This document shows, one piece after another, positions 39,011-58,127 of a stretch of 64,000 nucleotides of DNA (positions are counted from its first letter, which is position 1; every line of letters begins with the position of its first letter). The translations under genes and the position numbers were made by a program. This DNA is from Elephas maximus indicus (lineage: Eukaryota > Chordata > Mammalia > Proboscidea > Elephantidae), in assembly GCF_024166365.1 (NCBI RefSeq), contig NC_064839.1, positions 39,010,378 to 39,074,377 on the forward strand. The letters run 5' to 3'. The notes below the pieces were generated by a model that searched no databases, was not told where the DNA came from, and saw only the letters and a program-made list of their open reading frames with translations.

Positions 39011-39446
39011 GTGTTGTGGAAGACGGAGCCTGTGTTACTGTCACAGCCATAAGGTCCCGAGCATTTAGCGTTTGATCTGTTCAGAGAAGATGATGCCGAC
39101 CTTTGGGAAGATGTGTCAGTGCAGCCAGAGGGTGGAATATTTGCAGGCGTGAAGAGGTCTGAGGTAACATCACATGCCTTTTGACATGTTGAGGTCGTGC
39201 ACGGGCTTTTACCCAGGCGTTTCAAGTTTGGACAGTGTGCTCCCTGGTTCCTGGCATAGGGTTGTTAATCAGGGCCGAGACTGAGGGCAGAAAAAGCAGA
39301 GCCCCTCCCAGTCACCCGGGAGCAGAAGCCTGATTTTTGGAGGGCACTGTCCCCTGGAGCGGTGTCAGCTCCAAAAGGTAACTTCACCCTGCTTCTCTCA
39401 GGCTGTGGGGTGACAGTGACCTGGAAATGATTTGGCCTTTCCACAG

Positions 39447-39516
39447 GCCATTCCTGAGGGGATATGGGAATACTCTCCTGAGAATGTTCCACCCCCGGAC
39501 AGAGGTTTAGTTCCAG
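39447..39516 (+). other. ZNF23: Candidate alternative 5' exon of gene C
   Basis: 70 bp between CCTTTCCACAG and a consensus donor TTCCAG|GTAAGTGC. It lies between exon 1 and the start-codon exon and has no counterpart that I see in genes A or B. It would be 5' UTR. Confidence 0.4.
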
Positions 39517-40562
39517 GTAAGTGCGGAGGCTACGTCAGCCAGGCCATGTCTCTTGGACAATCCTTTGGTTAGTTTCCTTTCCTGAAAATGTTACTATTCT
39601 CCCACCTCACACTTATCTATTCTTCACTCACAAGATCTGTATTAGCTGTAGGCAATTAAGTCTATACTGTGTCCATTATTTCCCTCCAGAAGATATGTAG
39701 ACCTACTCTTATCCCTGCCTCTGCTCCAGAACTAGTGGTCTCTTCTGTTCCCCCTTCCTCAAGATTCTGGGTTTTTTTTTTTCCTTCTGTCTTCTCAGGA
39801 TAACGATGTATCAGTTATCCTTTTTTACTTCTAACTGCCATTTTACTGGATCCTTTCAGTTTGTATATTTCTTATTTGGCATTTTTCACTTCTAAAAATT
39901 CTAGGAACCTATTATGCTAAGCAGGCATTTCTACATGGCTTACTATCTCTTTTCCAACTCTGCTAAGGTTTTTGAAAGCATACCTAAGGAACATAGCCAA
40001 GGTCTCCACAAAGGCATTAAGACCTTTGAGGACACCCAGAGCTCTATGAGGGAGTGGGGCAAGATGTGAGGAAGCAGCTGCCCCTTCTCCAGAAGCTGCC
40101 TCCCTGGGCTGACTTTGTAGCCTCTGTGCTGGGACTGCAGCCCAGCCAGCCTAGCTTCTCTTACAGTGTAGCCAAAGATGATGATGATTTAGAAAACGAA
40201 AAAGAAAAAAGTAGAGATATTGGTAATATTCTTTCTTGAGCTGAGTTGTGGATATATGAGTCTTTGTTTTATTATTCTTTATTCTCTGCATACATTTTAC
40301 ATATACTCTTTTGTATGTATGGTATGTGTCAGGATTGTAAAATCCCAGGGTTCCTGGCAGTGAGCATCAATGAATGTCAGAGCATCATTGTCAATGTCAG
40401 GGGCTGAGCCTGTGATGAGATCACTTCCCTCCTCCTGCTGCAGCACCTGGTCTCACTGCCATTTGGATATAGGCCACCCGCGTCTCAGATGCTCTGTGAG
40501 AGGCTGTACCACCCCTGATGGCGGTGGTTTGCCTCACATGTGTGTCTTTTTTTTTCCCTCAG

Positions 40563-40603
40563 CTGCAACCCTTCTCTGAGAGGGAATCCATGTGGCGACA
40601 GAC

Positions 40604-40627
<24 letters not shown>
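40563..40627 (+). CDS. ZNF23: Gene C exon 2 (start-codon exon, with an upstream ATG)
   Basis: Acceptor TTCCCTCAG and donor CCCCAG|GTGAGC. The main ATG at 40604 has G at -3. An upstream ATG at 40590, in weak context, opens an 8-codon frame ending at 40613, overlapping the main start. Confidence 0.8.
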
Positions 40628-47722
<7,095 letters not shown>

Positions 47723-48415
47723 TAATGAGAAAGATACAGTGAACTCTCAAGGTTAATGCTGATATGGATCAAGTATCAGATCACCCTGGTAGAAAACCCT
47801 GAGAGGGAAATGAATTGACAGAGCCTTCACTTGGAAATATCTTCTCTGTTTGTTCAATATATAATCAGGGATGGATGACCAGTTAAAAAGTAACATCCAA
47901 AAATAACTTTGCTTTATACCAACAACCAATAGAAAATCTATGAAAGAAAATGTCCCATTCACAGCAGAATCAAGAAAATAGGTTTCCTAGGAATAAACTT
48001 AATAAATATGCAGGACCCATATGGAGAAAATGATGAATCTCCACTGATGATCACCAGAGGAAAAACCCGAATAAATGGAGAGCGAGAAGGAGACAAACCT
48101 TGTTCTCAGATTGGAAACCCCATAATATAAAGACATTAACTATCTAAATTAATTTATTTCTGGTTAACTTTTTACAAGCATGCGTTACTTTTGTAGAGGA
48201 AAAACAATAAAAATTTCCTTTAAAAAGGAAAAATGATTTTATTGTGCAATAGGGAAAACTTTTTCTAAGCATTAGATGAAAGAAATCATAAGCGAAAATA
48301 TTGATAAATCAACTACTTAAAATTTAATCTTATATTTTTTAATAATCCCAAATAAGGCTAAAAGATAATGGGCAAAAAGTGGAAATACCTTTGTAAAACG
48401 TGATATAAAAGTACA

Positions 48416-48740
48416 GGCAGTCCCTGGATTACGAATGTCCCACGTACAACCAGTACTTATGAACCAACCCCTGTAAAGCCTGTTAAAAATTTGAGGTACA
48501 TAAATGGTTTGTAATAACAAATGGGCGCTACCTTGTGATGCACATCAAAACATTGTTATTACTGTATTATGTTAAAGATGTTTTAGAGTACCTGGAAGTG
48601 TTTAAATGCATGGAAAGGTACACTAGATACTATATACTAAGACATTTGACTGACATTAGATATGAATCATATCTGTTTCGATTTATGTACAAATTCGACT
48701 TAAAGATAGATTTACGAATGGAACTTTGGTCAAAATATTC
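48416..48740 (+). repeat. Putative DNA-transposon remnant, family unresolved
   Basis: GGCAGTCCCTGGATTACGAA at the left and ATTCGACTTAAAGATAGATT near the right resemble the ends of mammalian Tigger-type elements. The middle contains an AT-rich stretch. I cannot name the family. Confidence 0.35.
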
Positions 48741-48744
48741 AATA

Positions 48745-49010
48745 ATGGTAGCCAGGTACCATCTGGTTCTTCTGGTCTCATGGCAAAGGAGGCAGTTATT
48801 CATGGAGGCAATTAGCCACACATTCCATATCCTCCTATTCCTGACTGCCCTTCTTTCTGTAGCTCTAGGTGAATAGAGACCAATGGTTGTGACTTTAATG
48901 GACGCTTGCAAGTTTTGTGACCACAGGCACTATGCAATGAACTGGGAGGTAGAAGCACTGAACACGTTCTTAGGCCAGTTAACTGGGATGTCCCTGTGGT
49001 GTTGTGGCTT
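48745..49010 (-). mobile_element. L1 3' UTR-like fragment, antisense
   Basis: GTAGCCAGGTACCATCTGGT, AGGTGAATAGAGACCAATGG and AACACGTTCTTAGGCCAG match the general pattern of this window's L1 3' UTRs but belong to another subfamily. From 49010 to 49900 I see no gene or repeat apart from a T-run near 49785. Confidence 0.5.
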
Positions 49011-49908
49011 AGTGAGATGAGTCACTGGTGGCCTATTTATACAAGGTTGAGGGCCCTTTGGGAGAAGATGTCACACTGAAGGGAGTCCAAGCCAGAGCAA
49101 CAGAGACCAGTGTCGGGCTGCAGCAGTCACTGCCAGAAGGGCAGGTTTGTGAGTCCATATGCGCCACTCCCTGGGGATATGGGGGGAGGATTTAGCATGG
49201 TAGAAGGTCCTACAGCAGCAAGCAGGCTGGAGCCCCGGAGGATCGAGTCATTAGTGTCACCGAGACCCCTCTGTCCCATGCACAGGCTGAGGCAGCCTGG
49301 GGAATGCTCCCAACACCCTGCCCCACCCAACCTACATAGTTAGAATTGCCCTTTGGTTCTATGTTGCTTAAAAGGCATCTGCACATACAGAGATTCTGCT
49401 TTTCCTGTGGGCGCAAGGCTTCTCCGGCTTAGCCCAGGGCCACTGAGGGCATGGGTGCCTCCCCAGGATAGCCCATCACCTCTGGCCTGGCAGGTATGGG
49501 AAACCCTTGGATGCTTCTCTGATGAGCAGAGATTGCCCACCCTCTGTAAGCTCAAGACTGGCAACACGGGTGTATTTGCAGAAAGCTCCCGACACCACAA
49601 CAAACCACAGACCACAGCTTGTATGTGCACACATGCCACACACACATGCAGCCCATGGGGCAGCCAAACCCAGGCCCAAGACATGCAGGCCCATTCACAG
49701 TCCCCACATGTGACCCACAGAGTGGGTGCTTTCTGTCACACCCACAGCTCCCAAATATCCATCTACAGTGTATCAGACAGTCCTCTTTTTTTTTTTTTTG
49801 CACACAGACGAAACTGGTCCTCCATTTTATCATCTGTAAAATGGAATCATATTAGTACTAATGATACCCAACACCCCTACTAATGATAGTAATACTAATA
49901 CTACTACT

Positions 49909-50060
49909 ACCCATTGCCATTGCGTCAATTCCAACCCCTAGTGACCCTATAGGACAGAGTGGAACTGCCCCATAGAGTTTCCAAGGAGTGCCTGGTGGAT
50001 TCAAACAGCCTATCTTTTCATTAGCAGCTGAGCTCTTAACCACAACACCACCAAGGTTTC
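49909..50060 (-). repeat. AfroSINE, short type, antisense
   Basis: CCCATTGCCATTGCGTCAAT to CCACAACACCACCAAGGTTT. TGATAGTAAT occurs on both sides. Confidence 0.88.
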
Positions 50061-50164
50061 CAGTGATAGTAATGATAGGACTGAATGACTTGCGGCAGGT
50101 AAAGAGCTCAGTCAGAGCCTGGTCCAGAGTTAGTGCTTGGTGATCAGGGGCTGTTATCTGAACG

Positions 50165-50475
50165 TGAGCACACAGTCATTCACACACACAGACACACTGA
50201 TATACACACAGCCCTACAAATATTGATGCACACACACAAACACCAATGGACACACAGTCCTGCACACACACACACACCGATGCACACACAGTCCTGTACA
50301 CACACACTGATGCACAAACACACTGATGCACACACATGGACACAAGGTCAAACACAGGACTTCCCAAACCCCTGTTCCACAAACGCAAACAGGATGCACA
50401 TACAGACCTTCCCATAGACACACAGAGAACCACCTAAACATAGACATACACAGACACACATAGTCACACACCCAG
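50165..50475 (+). repeat. (CA)-rich tandem array
   Basis: Imperfect units of ACACACTGATGCACACACA alternate with CAGTCCTG. It produces long spurious Cys/Val-rich open frames on the minus strand. Confidence 0.9.
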
Positions 50476-50544
50476 TACACTCCACAGGATTTCCCCACCC
50501 CTTTTTATACAGACACACCTGCTGCTGCTTTTTTTTCTCTCTAG

Positions 50545-50660
50545 CTCGAGTGATCAGTGTCAACCTTAAGTACTGTATTGAGTACTTCAAAGGAGTCATT
50601 CCTATCAGAAAGCTGACCTCGTGGTACTGGACCTACGCAGTGTTCCAAAGACACCATCGT
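50545..50660 (+). CDS. Orphan internal exon candidate, product unknown
   Basis: A pyrimidine tract with TTTTTTCTCTCTAG leads into 116 bp, then a consensus donor CATCGT|GTAAGTCTG. Of three frames only one is open: RVISVNLKYCIEYFKGVIP followed by IRKLTSWYWTYAVFQRHHR. The composition (aromatic, balanced charges) looks protein-like, and it would enter with phase 2. I do not recognise the family and find no partner exons nearby. It may be a relic exon of a lost gene, an exon of a long unseen gene, or chance. Confidence 0.35.
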
Positions 50661-51679
50661 GTAAGTCTGCCTGCCCAGGGCTTCTGGGAGCCGAGCATGG
50701 TGGAGGTGGGCCCCGGGGCACTCAGAATGCACACTGGGGACAGGGGAGAGGAGAGAGCTGGATCTTCTCCCCTTGACCATCCAGCCTTGCTTCTCTGGAC
50801 AGTTCCTGCACCACGCACTGTGAGACCCAAGCTCTTCATTTACTTATGGAGAAACTGAGGCCCAGAGGACACCACCTGGTCACATAGCAGTCAGTGACTG
50901 ATGCAGTCTCTCGCTTAGCCGGGGAAGAGGTCAGAGGCCTGCCTGGCCCCACCTTCCAGGTTCTTGATCAGCTCCTAGGTGGTCTCTGGGAGGTGGAGCA
51001 GGAAGTCCTGCAGCCCTGGCTCCAGGAGGGTCCAGAAGTTTCTCTGCTATGGCAGGACTGAGGCAGGGACCCTGGGAGGTCGAGCATCACTGAGGACAGA
51101 GCCTGATGTCCCACATCTGACATCCTGTGTGACCTTGGGCCTCTCGGGGCCTCAGGCTGTGGTCAGCGCAGGGCTGGGATCGCCCCAGAGTACTGGAAAG
51201 ACCATCCTGCCCTGACAGTCTGTGACCATTTTCTCCCTGTGCACAAGTTTGTGACTGTCCAGGGCAGAGCCATCTGTATGGACCCAAAGGACACGAGAGT
51301 GAAGAAGGCAGGCACTTCAAGAGCCTCATGAAGTCATGTGGCCCCACCACCCAGGTCTCCTGATTTCCTCACTGGTCCTTCTGCAGACTTTCAGCTTCCG
51401 TGCTCACTACCCTACCCGTATCTACCCTAGTCCAGTGGAGGCCTTAGGAACACAAAGAGGACTCCCCTGTGGCTTTCTGGTCCTGTCTGTGGTCTGAGCC
51501 TTCTTCCTGCTCCAGCTTCAATCCCCTCTGCCCCTCCGCCCCCTGCAGTGGATCTAGAGGAAAGTTTTCCACAAAGAGCTCAGACCAGGTGCAGCTCGTT
51601 CAAGGGATACTACTCTGCATTAGGGTGGGGGAAGAGCCCAGTCTTGGCAGAGGGACCCCTGGGCAGCCTCATTACTGTC

Positions 51680-51840
51680 GCCCTGGTGGTGCAGCGATTA
51701 AGGGTTTGGCTGCTAACCAAAACGTCAGCAGTTTGAATCCACCAGCTGCTCCATGGAAGCCCTATGCAGCAACTCTACTCTGACCTATGACCTATAGGGT
51801 CACTGTGAGTGGACTCCACGGCCATGGGTTTTTTTTTTTT
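51680..51840 (+). repeat. AfroSINE, short type
   Basis: CGCCCTGGTGGTGCAGCGAT to GGCCATGGGTTTTTTTTT. A short repeat GACCTATGACCTATAG lies within the tail. From 50661 to 51679 I see only single-copy sequence. Confidence 0.88.
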
Positions 51841-51996
51841 TTCCTACTGAAAAGTGGGCTTGGGTTGTCATTGGCCCTGCAATGAGCAAACTTGCCACAA
51901 GGTAGCAGCAGAAGGCAAAAGCTTTCAGAAAGTTCTTGAATTGCTTCCCTCTGCCAACAGGGCAGAAACACAGGGCTCAACATCCCTACCCATTTT

Positions 51997-52877
51997 TTTT
52001 TTTTTTTTTCCGTGTCCACCTGATTTAATTAGCTCACTCTTCATCAGTATCTCTCTCCCCCCCACTGACCAGTCCTTTTCATGCCTGATGATTTGTCTTC
52101 GGGGATGGTTCCTGTCCTGTGCCATCAGAAGTTCTGGGGAGCATTGTCTCTGGGATTCCTCTAGTCGCAATCATACCATTAGGTGTGGTCTTTTAATGAG
52201 AATTTGGGGTCTGTATCCCATTGGTCTCCTGCTCCCTCAGGAGTTGTCTGTTGTGTTCCCTGACAGGGCAGACATTGATTGTGGCCGGGCACCAACTAGT
52301 TCTTCTGGTCTCAGGATAATGTAGGTCTCTGGTTCAAGTGGCCCTTTCTGTCTCTTGGGTTCTTAGTTGTCGTGTGACCTTGGTGTTCTTCCTTTGCCTT
52401 TGCTCCCGGTGGGTTGAGACCAATTAATGTATTTTAGATGGCCGCTTGTTGGCATTTAGGACCCCAGGCGCCACAATTCAAAGTGGCATGCAGAGTGTTT
52501 TCATAATAGAATTGTTTTGCCCATTGACTTAGAAGTCCCCTCAAACCAAGTTCCCCAGACCCCAGCCCCTGCTTCGCTGACCTTTGAAGCTTTCATTTTA
52601 TCTTGGAAACCTCTTTACTTTTAATCCAGTCCAATTAGGCTGACCTTCCTTGTTTTGAGTGTTGTCTTTCCCTTCACCCAAAGCAGTTCCCATCTACAGA
52701 CTGATCAATAAAAAGCCCTCTCCCTCCCTCCCTCCCTCCCTCCCTCCCCCCTTTGTAACCACATAAGTATGTGTTCTTCTCCGTTTTTTCTATTTCTCAA
52801 GATCTTATAATAGTGGTCTTATACAATATTTGTCCTTTTGCAACTGACTCATTTCGCTCAGCATAATGCCTTCCAGA
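51997..52877 (-). mobile_element. L1 LINE 3' UTR insertion, antisense
   Basis: A T-run is followed by the antisense 3' UTR and ends near GCATAATGCCTTCCAGA. The 12-bp duplication CCTACCCATTTT is at 51985-51996 and 52878-52889. A (CTCC)n run lies at about 52716-52750. Confidence 0.9.
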
Positions 52878-53524
52878 CCTACCCATTTTTATACAGAAGC
52901 CAAAATTGAGTCCAAGAGAGAAAAGCCATGTGCCCAAAGCTGGCTGCAGAGTGAGACAGATGCAGAATGCAAAGACCCTGACTCTTCCCTTCAGAACATT
53001 GTGCCTTAGCCCTGAGCGGGGCCTCAGCAGAAATGGCAGCAGAGGGACCTGGGGTGGGATCCAGAACCTCCTGTCCCTACCCCTGTGAGCACATGGTCTG
53101 TGGGCCTCCTGGAATGGCTCCCAGTCTAATGCAGCAGTCAGAACTGACAGACGCAGGAATCAATGGCAGAACGACCCCCACCATAGTGGCTTCCCTAACT
53201 TCCCTAAGGGCTGGAGGAGGAGAGAGAGAACCAGGTGGGAAGCTGTAGTTGGGGTAGGTTTCCTGGAGGCTGGGCTTGGGGCTGAGAGTGGGTGGGATTT
53301 CAGTGGCTAGTAGGGGGTAGGGGCCATGCTTTAGGAGCAATGGGACTACTTGGGTACTAGCATGTCCAGGGCACAAGGCGAGGGCCAGGGACCAGTCATC
53401 ACATTCTCCTGGGAAGGGGACATGTTAAGGAATCATGAGTTGGAGACTCCCCATGGATGTGGAGAATAGGGAGGGAGAAGAGAAGAAGCAGCAGGGACCA
53501 GTGAGGAGGGGCCTGGCCAGGCAT

Positions 53525-53790
53525 TGTCCCTTTTCTCTGAGCTCCACACTGAGATCAGCTCAAATGCCACCCTGAGCCTTGCTGTCCTCCCTGGTCTCCT
53601 TGGTTTGCACTGGCCCCCAGCTCTGCCTCCGCCAGCTCTCTGCTGTTCCCAGGTTAGTCTTTACCAGATTCCACCCCATACCTGGAGCTGCTTGTATTCT
53701 GACTCCTGAACAGACCGTAAGCTTCCAGGGCAAGCTCACAGGGCAGGTGGTGCTACACCCGGCTCAGGAATAAATTTCACTTGAGTGGAT
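53525..53790 (-). repeat. L2-like LINE 3' fragment, antisense
   Basis: CAGCTCAAATGCCACC, ACCGTAAGCTTCCAGGGCAA and CAGGAATAAA follow the reversed L2 3' end. A second L2-like stretch lies at about 54300-54620 (CTGTTCTCTCTGCCTGGAAT). The 52890-53525 interval shows nothing recognisable. Confidence 0.5.
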
Positions 53791-53931
53791 GATGTGACTT
53801 TGTAAGGGAAAAAGTGCTTTGTGCCTGCGCGTATATGGTTTAAGCATTTTCAACAACAAGCACCCAGAACTGGGAGATGAGCACCAACCAACACCTTAGA
53901 GAAGGAAATCAAAATTGGTCTGCGCTCCAGG

Positions 53932-53950
53932 TGGCCACCAGAGGGCGGTC
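53932..53950 (+). promoter_or_regulatory. CTCF-like site between the zinc-finger cluster and the TLE-like gene
   Basis: TGGCCACCAGAGGGCGGTC matches the CTCF core (CCACCAGGGGGCGC type) with two differences. Its orientation places the core on the plus strand. It is a sequence match only. Confidence 0.45.
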
Positions 53951-54734
53951 CAGCCCCAAATAAAGATCCGGAGGCTGCTGTTTGAGGTCCTGCCTCGAGA
54001 AGCCAGATTTAACGTTGGCCCCATAGGGCCTGGTTCAACACCCTCCCCTCCTCTATTTGACTATAGTTGCTAAGGGCCTCCAGGCAGGATCATCTGCAGC
54101 TGGCTGGCTCTTTTCCAGGGGGAGCAAAGATAAGGAAACCCCCAGCTAAACTGCCTGGAGTTTGCTGATAAAGAGGATGACGGAAATCTGGTGCTGGTAC
54201 TGGTCCTGCCTCCAGCTCAAGACATATTGTCTTTTAACTGGTCTCCAGGCCTTCAGTCTTGCCCCCTCCCCCAGTCTATCCACTGAAGGGCAGAATCCTC
54301 CTCCTAAAACCCAGTTCTGATAATGTCATCTCCAGCTCAGAACCCCTGGGGCCTCCCCACTCTCCCTAGGACAAAGTCCCGCCTGCCTCCTGCCTCACAG
54401 CACAGGCCCTCTGTGCTCCAGCCCCTAGAAAGTTCACCCAGTTCCTAAAATGTACCAAAGACTCTCCTCGAAACCTTACACCTGCTGTTCTCTCTGCCTG
54501 GAATATTCTCCTCTGCTCTCCACCCGGTGCCCTCGCCAGCTCCTTCCATCCTTAATATTAAGTCTCAGACCTCACTCACTCCCCACCTAGTCTCCTGACA
54601 ACTTAATTCTCAGAAATCTAGTGTCAGCTCCAAGAGTGCACATAAGTCACCCCTCCAGCTTGTTCAAGCCAAATGGCCCCACCTTCCTCGCTACCTTCCT
54701 CCATCTCTCTGCAACCTGGTGGAGCCTGCGTGGT

Positions 54735-54905
54735 TCAAACTCCAACTCCAGCACTTCCTTGCTGTGTGGCCTTGAGTAAAGTACTTAAACTCTGAGTCTC
54801 AGTTTACTTTTATGAAAACTTCCTCCTGGGGCAGTTGTGACAATGGGCTGTGACAATGCAGATAAGGCACACTCAGTGCTCAACAAGTGCTCACGTGCCT
54901 TCTAG
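54735..54905 (+). repeat. MIR SINE
   Basis: TTCAAACTCCAACTCCAGCA, TGTGTGGCCTTGAGTAAAGT and TCTGAGTCTCAGTTTACTTT match MIR. Confidence 0.75.
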
Positions 54906-55023
54906 AAACCCTCTCCTCCATGGGCTGCAAGGACCTACCACAGGGGTCTTCCCTCAGGCCTCTCTCATGACTTCTTTTCTCTCCTCAGGCCCCTAAGAAT
55001 TGCTAACCATTAGTGAGCATTTG

Positions 55024-55179
55024 GAGCCCTGGTGGCCCACTGGTTAAGAGCTATGGCTGCTAACCAAAAGGCTGACAGTTCAAATCCACTAGCTGCTTCT
55101 TGGAAACCCTATGGGGCAGTTGTACTCTGTCCTGTAGGCTAGCTATGAGTCAGAATTGACTCGGTGGCAATGGGGTGGA
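55024..55179 (+). repeat. AfroSINE, short type, first of a tandem pair
   Basis: GGAGCCCTGGTGGCCCACTG to GGTGGCAATGGGGTGGAG. TGAGCATTTGGAG begins both the left flank (about 55013) and the junction to the next copy (about 55180). Confidence 0.9.
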
Positions 55180-55191
55180 GTGAGCATTTGG

Positions 55192-55392
55192 AGTCCCTGG
55201 GTGATGCAAACAGTTAAAGTGCCCACTGCTAGCCGAAAAGTTGGAGATTCGAGTCCACCCAGAGACATCTTTGAAGAAAGGTCTGGTGATCTACTTTCAA
55301 AAAATCAGCCATTGAAAACCCTGCGAAGCACAGTCCTACAATGGGGCTGCCATGAGTCGGAATCTATTCAATGGCAACTGTAAAAAAACGAA
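55192..55392 (+). repeat. AfroSINE, long type, second of a tandem pair
   Basis: GAGTCCCTGGGTGATGCAAA to TTCAATGGCAACTGTAAAAA. It keeps the middle segment and is more diverged than its partner. From 55400 to 56600 I see no gene or repeat. Confidence 0.85.
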
Positions 55393-56619
55393 AACAAAAA
55401 TTCTTCACTTTCAGATATTTGGTAAAGAGGCAGGCACATTCCAGCCAGCACAGGGGAGAGAAAAGGTAAAAGTGCCTCCACTGGCTTCCAATAATCGCCA
55501 TGATTGTCTTCAGCCTGAGACCAGCCTTCACGAGCAAAGGGGATCACCAGAGACGAGAATTTGAAACAGCCCTTGGGAACCTCAACGCAACCCTCCATCT
55601 CTGCCCAAACACTGGCTCTCGTAAGGCTCCTTAAACCCAACTCAAAGACTTGTTTCCCGAAAAATGTCTCACTCCACGTCTGCCTCCTGCCACGAACCGA
55701 GTTGTAGCTCCTTATCTTATCCTCTATCCAGGAGTTGGCCATCAGGAACAGTTGTGGGTGTGGAAACAGCTGAGGTAGCCCAAGCAGGGTGATCGGCAAG
55801 CCACTCAGAGCTAGCACCTGACACAGGTTCAGCTTATCACCTGTGAGGGCTTGATTCTCAATTAGGCTATGGCTTAAAAATGGCAGCATCTGTGGGATAG
55901 GGCAGTGCCTGGGTGAGGAAGGCTGTGTCTGGGGTTAGCCGGGCCTTAGATCTGTGGGCCACCTGTCTCCAAGGCTTTGCCTTCTACCTTCAGAGGTGAG
56001 CTGTCACACCATGGGGGTCTGTGAGTGCTTATCTTGCTGGCAGGGTAGACCCAACACTAGCATTTTGTGCTGAGTCTTTGGAAAGAGAACTGCCTGGTAA
56101 GGGGAGGGGTCTCTGTATTCCCAACTGTAGGAAGGAGCAGAGGGGCAATTGGTGATATTGGCTCTAGCTTCTGCTCTTTCTAGAAAGCTTTGCTTATTCT
56201 TTTAGTGAAAGTCTTGGTTAAATGGCCTGGCTGCCTTAAAAGTGGCCTAAGTGGGCCTGGGCCGCTTGTCCATCAATCTTTTGCTACTCTCATCACACTC
56301 TGCCCTACCCTTTCATCCTCACCTCCTTAAGGAGGACACAGAGCCGAGTCAGCCCTGGTGAACTCTGTTTAAGGAGGCCTGATGTGTGTCAGGGAGAGTT
56401 TGTTATTTAAACAACTAGTTAAGAATCATGAGGCCCCTGAATTATCATTTATGGGGTTATGAGAAAGGGCTTAGCTGAGAAAAAGGCTCAAGGTTTAACA
56501 ATTTTTAAGCCAGGTTCAAATAACCCCAACTATGCAAAAACTATACCAAGTTATGCAATGACAAATCTCCCTCCTATCCTTGTTTCTCATCTGCTGACTT
56601 CCATTCCCTAAAGGCAGTC

Positions 56620-57000
56620 AGTCTTAATTTCTTATGTGTGTACAAACACATACAAAGATAGATTTTGATTTCCATCCTTCTTTTACACAGAAGTTGCGTA
56701 TTATGCACACTGTTCCAAACCCTATTAACACACACTGGACTTTTCCATATCAATGCATAAGTGTGCTTGTTATTTTTAACAGCTGCACAGTATTCCACTA
56801 TATGCATATACTATAATTTACTTCACCAGTCTCCTCCCTCCCCACCACAGCCATTTGTGTTTTATCCAATCATCTCTCACAAAAAAATTTTCTGAAAGTT
56901 TCAGCTTGTATATATGTTCTTTTGCATATGTCCAAGTGCATCTGCAGGATGAATTCCTAAAAGTGCAAGTGCCAGGTCAATTATGGTAGATATTACCCAG
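56620..57000 (-). mobile_element. Old L1 fragment, antisense
   Basis: CAGCTGCACAGTATTCCACT, ACTATAATTTACTTCACCAG and CTGCAGGATGAATTCCTAAA match old reversed L1. The 57000-57640 stretch shows nothing recognisable. Confidence 0.55.
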
Positions 57001-57949
57001 TTGCCTCTGTATGTTTCAGCTTGGCCTAGAAGACATGCCTTGAATGAACAGTAAATGGAGAAAACATTCAAGAGTGAGGGTTTTGGGGGCACTGAGTTGG
57101 AGCTGAGACAGGGAGAAAGTTTGTTTCAAACTCCCCTTGCTGTGCTCCAAGGGACTGGGAAGAAATTCAGACTCGTTTCCTATTCTGGAGGATAGGTGGA
57201 GACTGGGAGGAAAGAAGCATTGATTGACACAGGCGAGTAGGTAGGATTTGAGGATGGTAGTGCATGGGCAGCTTGAGAGGGAAGAAAGCACAGAGGGAGC
57301 TGAGGGCCTGGGCTCAGTGTTTGGGTTATAGTGTGAGAGATGGAAATGAAGACAGTCTGGGAGGCTGCAGGGCTAGTACTGCAGGGGTACCATGTATGAA
57401 TGTACAGGTTGTGCACTGTACCACTCCAGAGGTGACATTAACTTTATGTCCTTCTGCATGGCGCCTCCTGGAGTTGTGTGATATGGCAGCCCTTGAGTGT
57501 GTGCGTGTGGAGGGTAACCTTGTTTCGTCACTCTTACCAGCTTTCCACCTCCCCCTACTATTCGATTGATTACTACCCCTTCTAATCGTCAAACCAGGAA
57601 GACTTGTTTCACAATGTTCAAGTGGTGGAACTTTGCATCACTTTCTTTTACCTTTCTCTCCCAGTCCCAATTAACATACCTTAATTTTTTTCTGATTATG
57701 TTCTTATAAAACAAATTCAGGAAAGTATAAGGAAAAAAGTAAAAATGCCATGACTCAGATATAATCATCTTTGTGATTTTAGTGACAATCCCTCCTGCAT
57801 TTTTCTGGGCTATATATAAATATTATACCTGAGGTTTTTATTTTCAACACCTTGTTTTCTTTTCACTATATACGTACATGTATATGCACACATAAATGTT
57901 TTTGTAATGGTTTATTTTTTCAAAGATGGGAACCTATTATACATATTGG

Positions 57950-58105
57950 AAACCCTGGTGGCGTAGTGGTTAAGTGCTATGGCTGCTAACCAAAAGTTCA
58001 GCATTTGAAATCTACCAGGCGCTCCTTGGAAACCCTATGGGGCAGTTCTACTCTGTCCTATAGGGTCGCTATGGGGTTGGAATTGACTGGATGGCCACAG
58101 GTAAT
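57950..58105 (+). repeat. AfroSINE, short type
   Basis: TGGAAACCCTGGTGGCGTAG to CACAGGTAATGGGT. ATTATACATATT and ATTATATATATT flank it. Confidence 0.9.
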
Positions 58106-58127
58106 GGGTATTATATATATTCCTCTG

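Noticed and set aside
50176-50599. Cys/Val-rich minus-strand open frames
   Set aside because: They come from the CA-rich tandem array.
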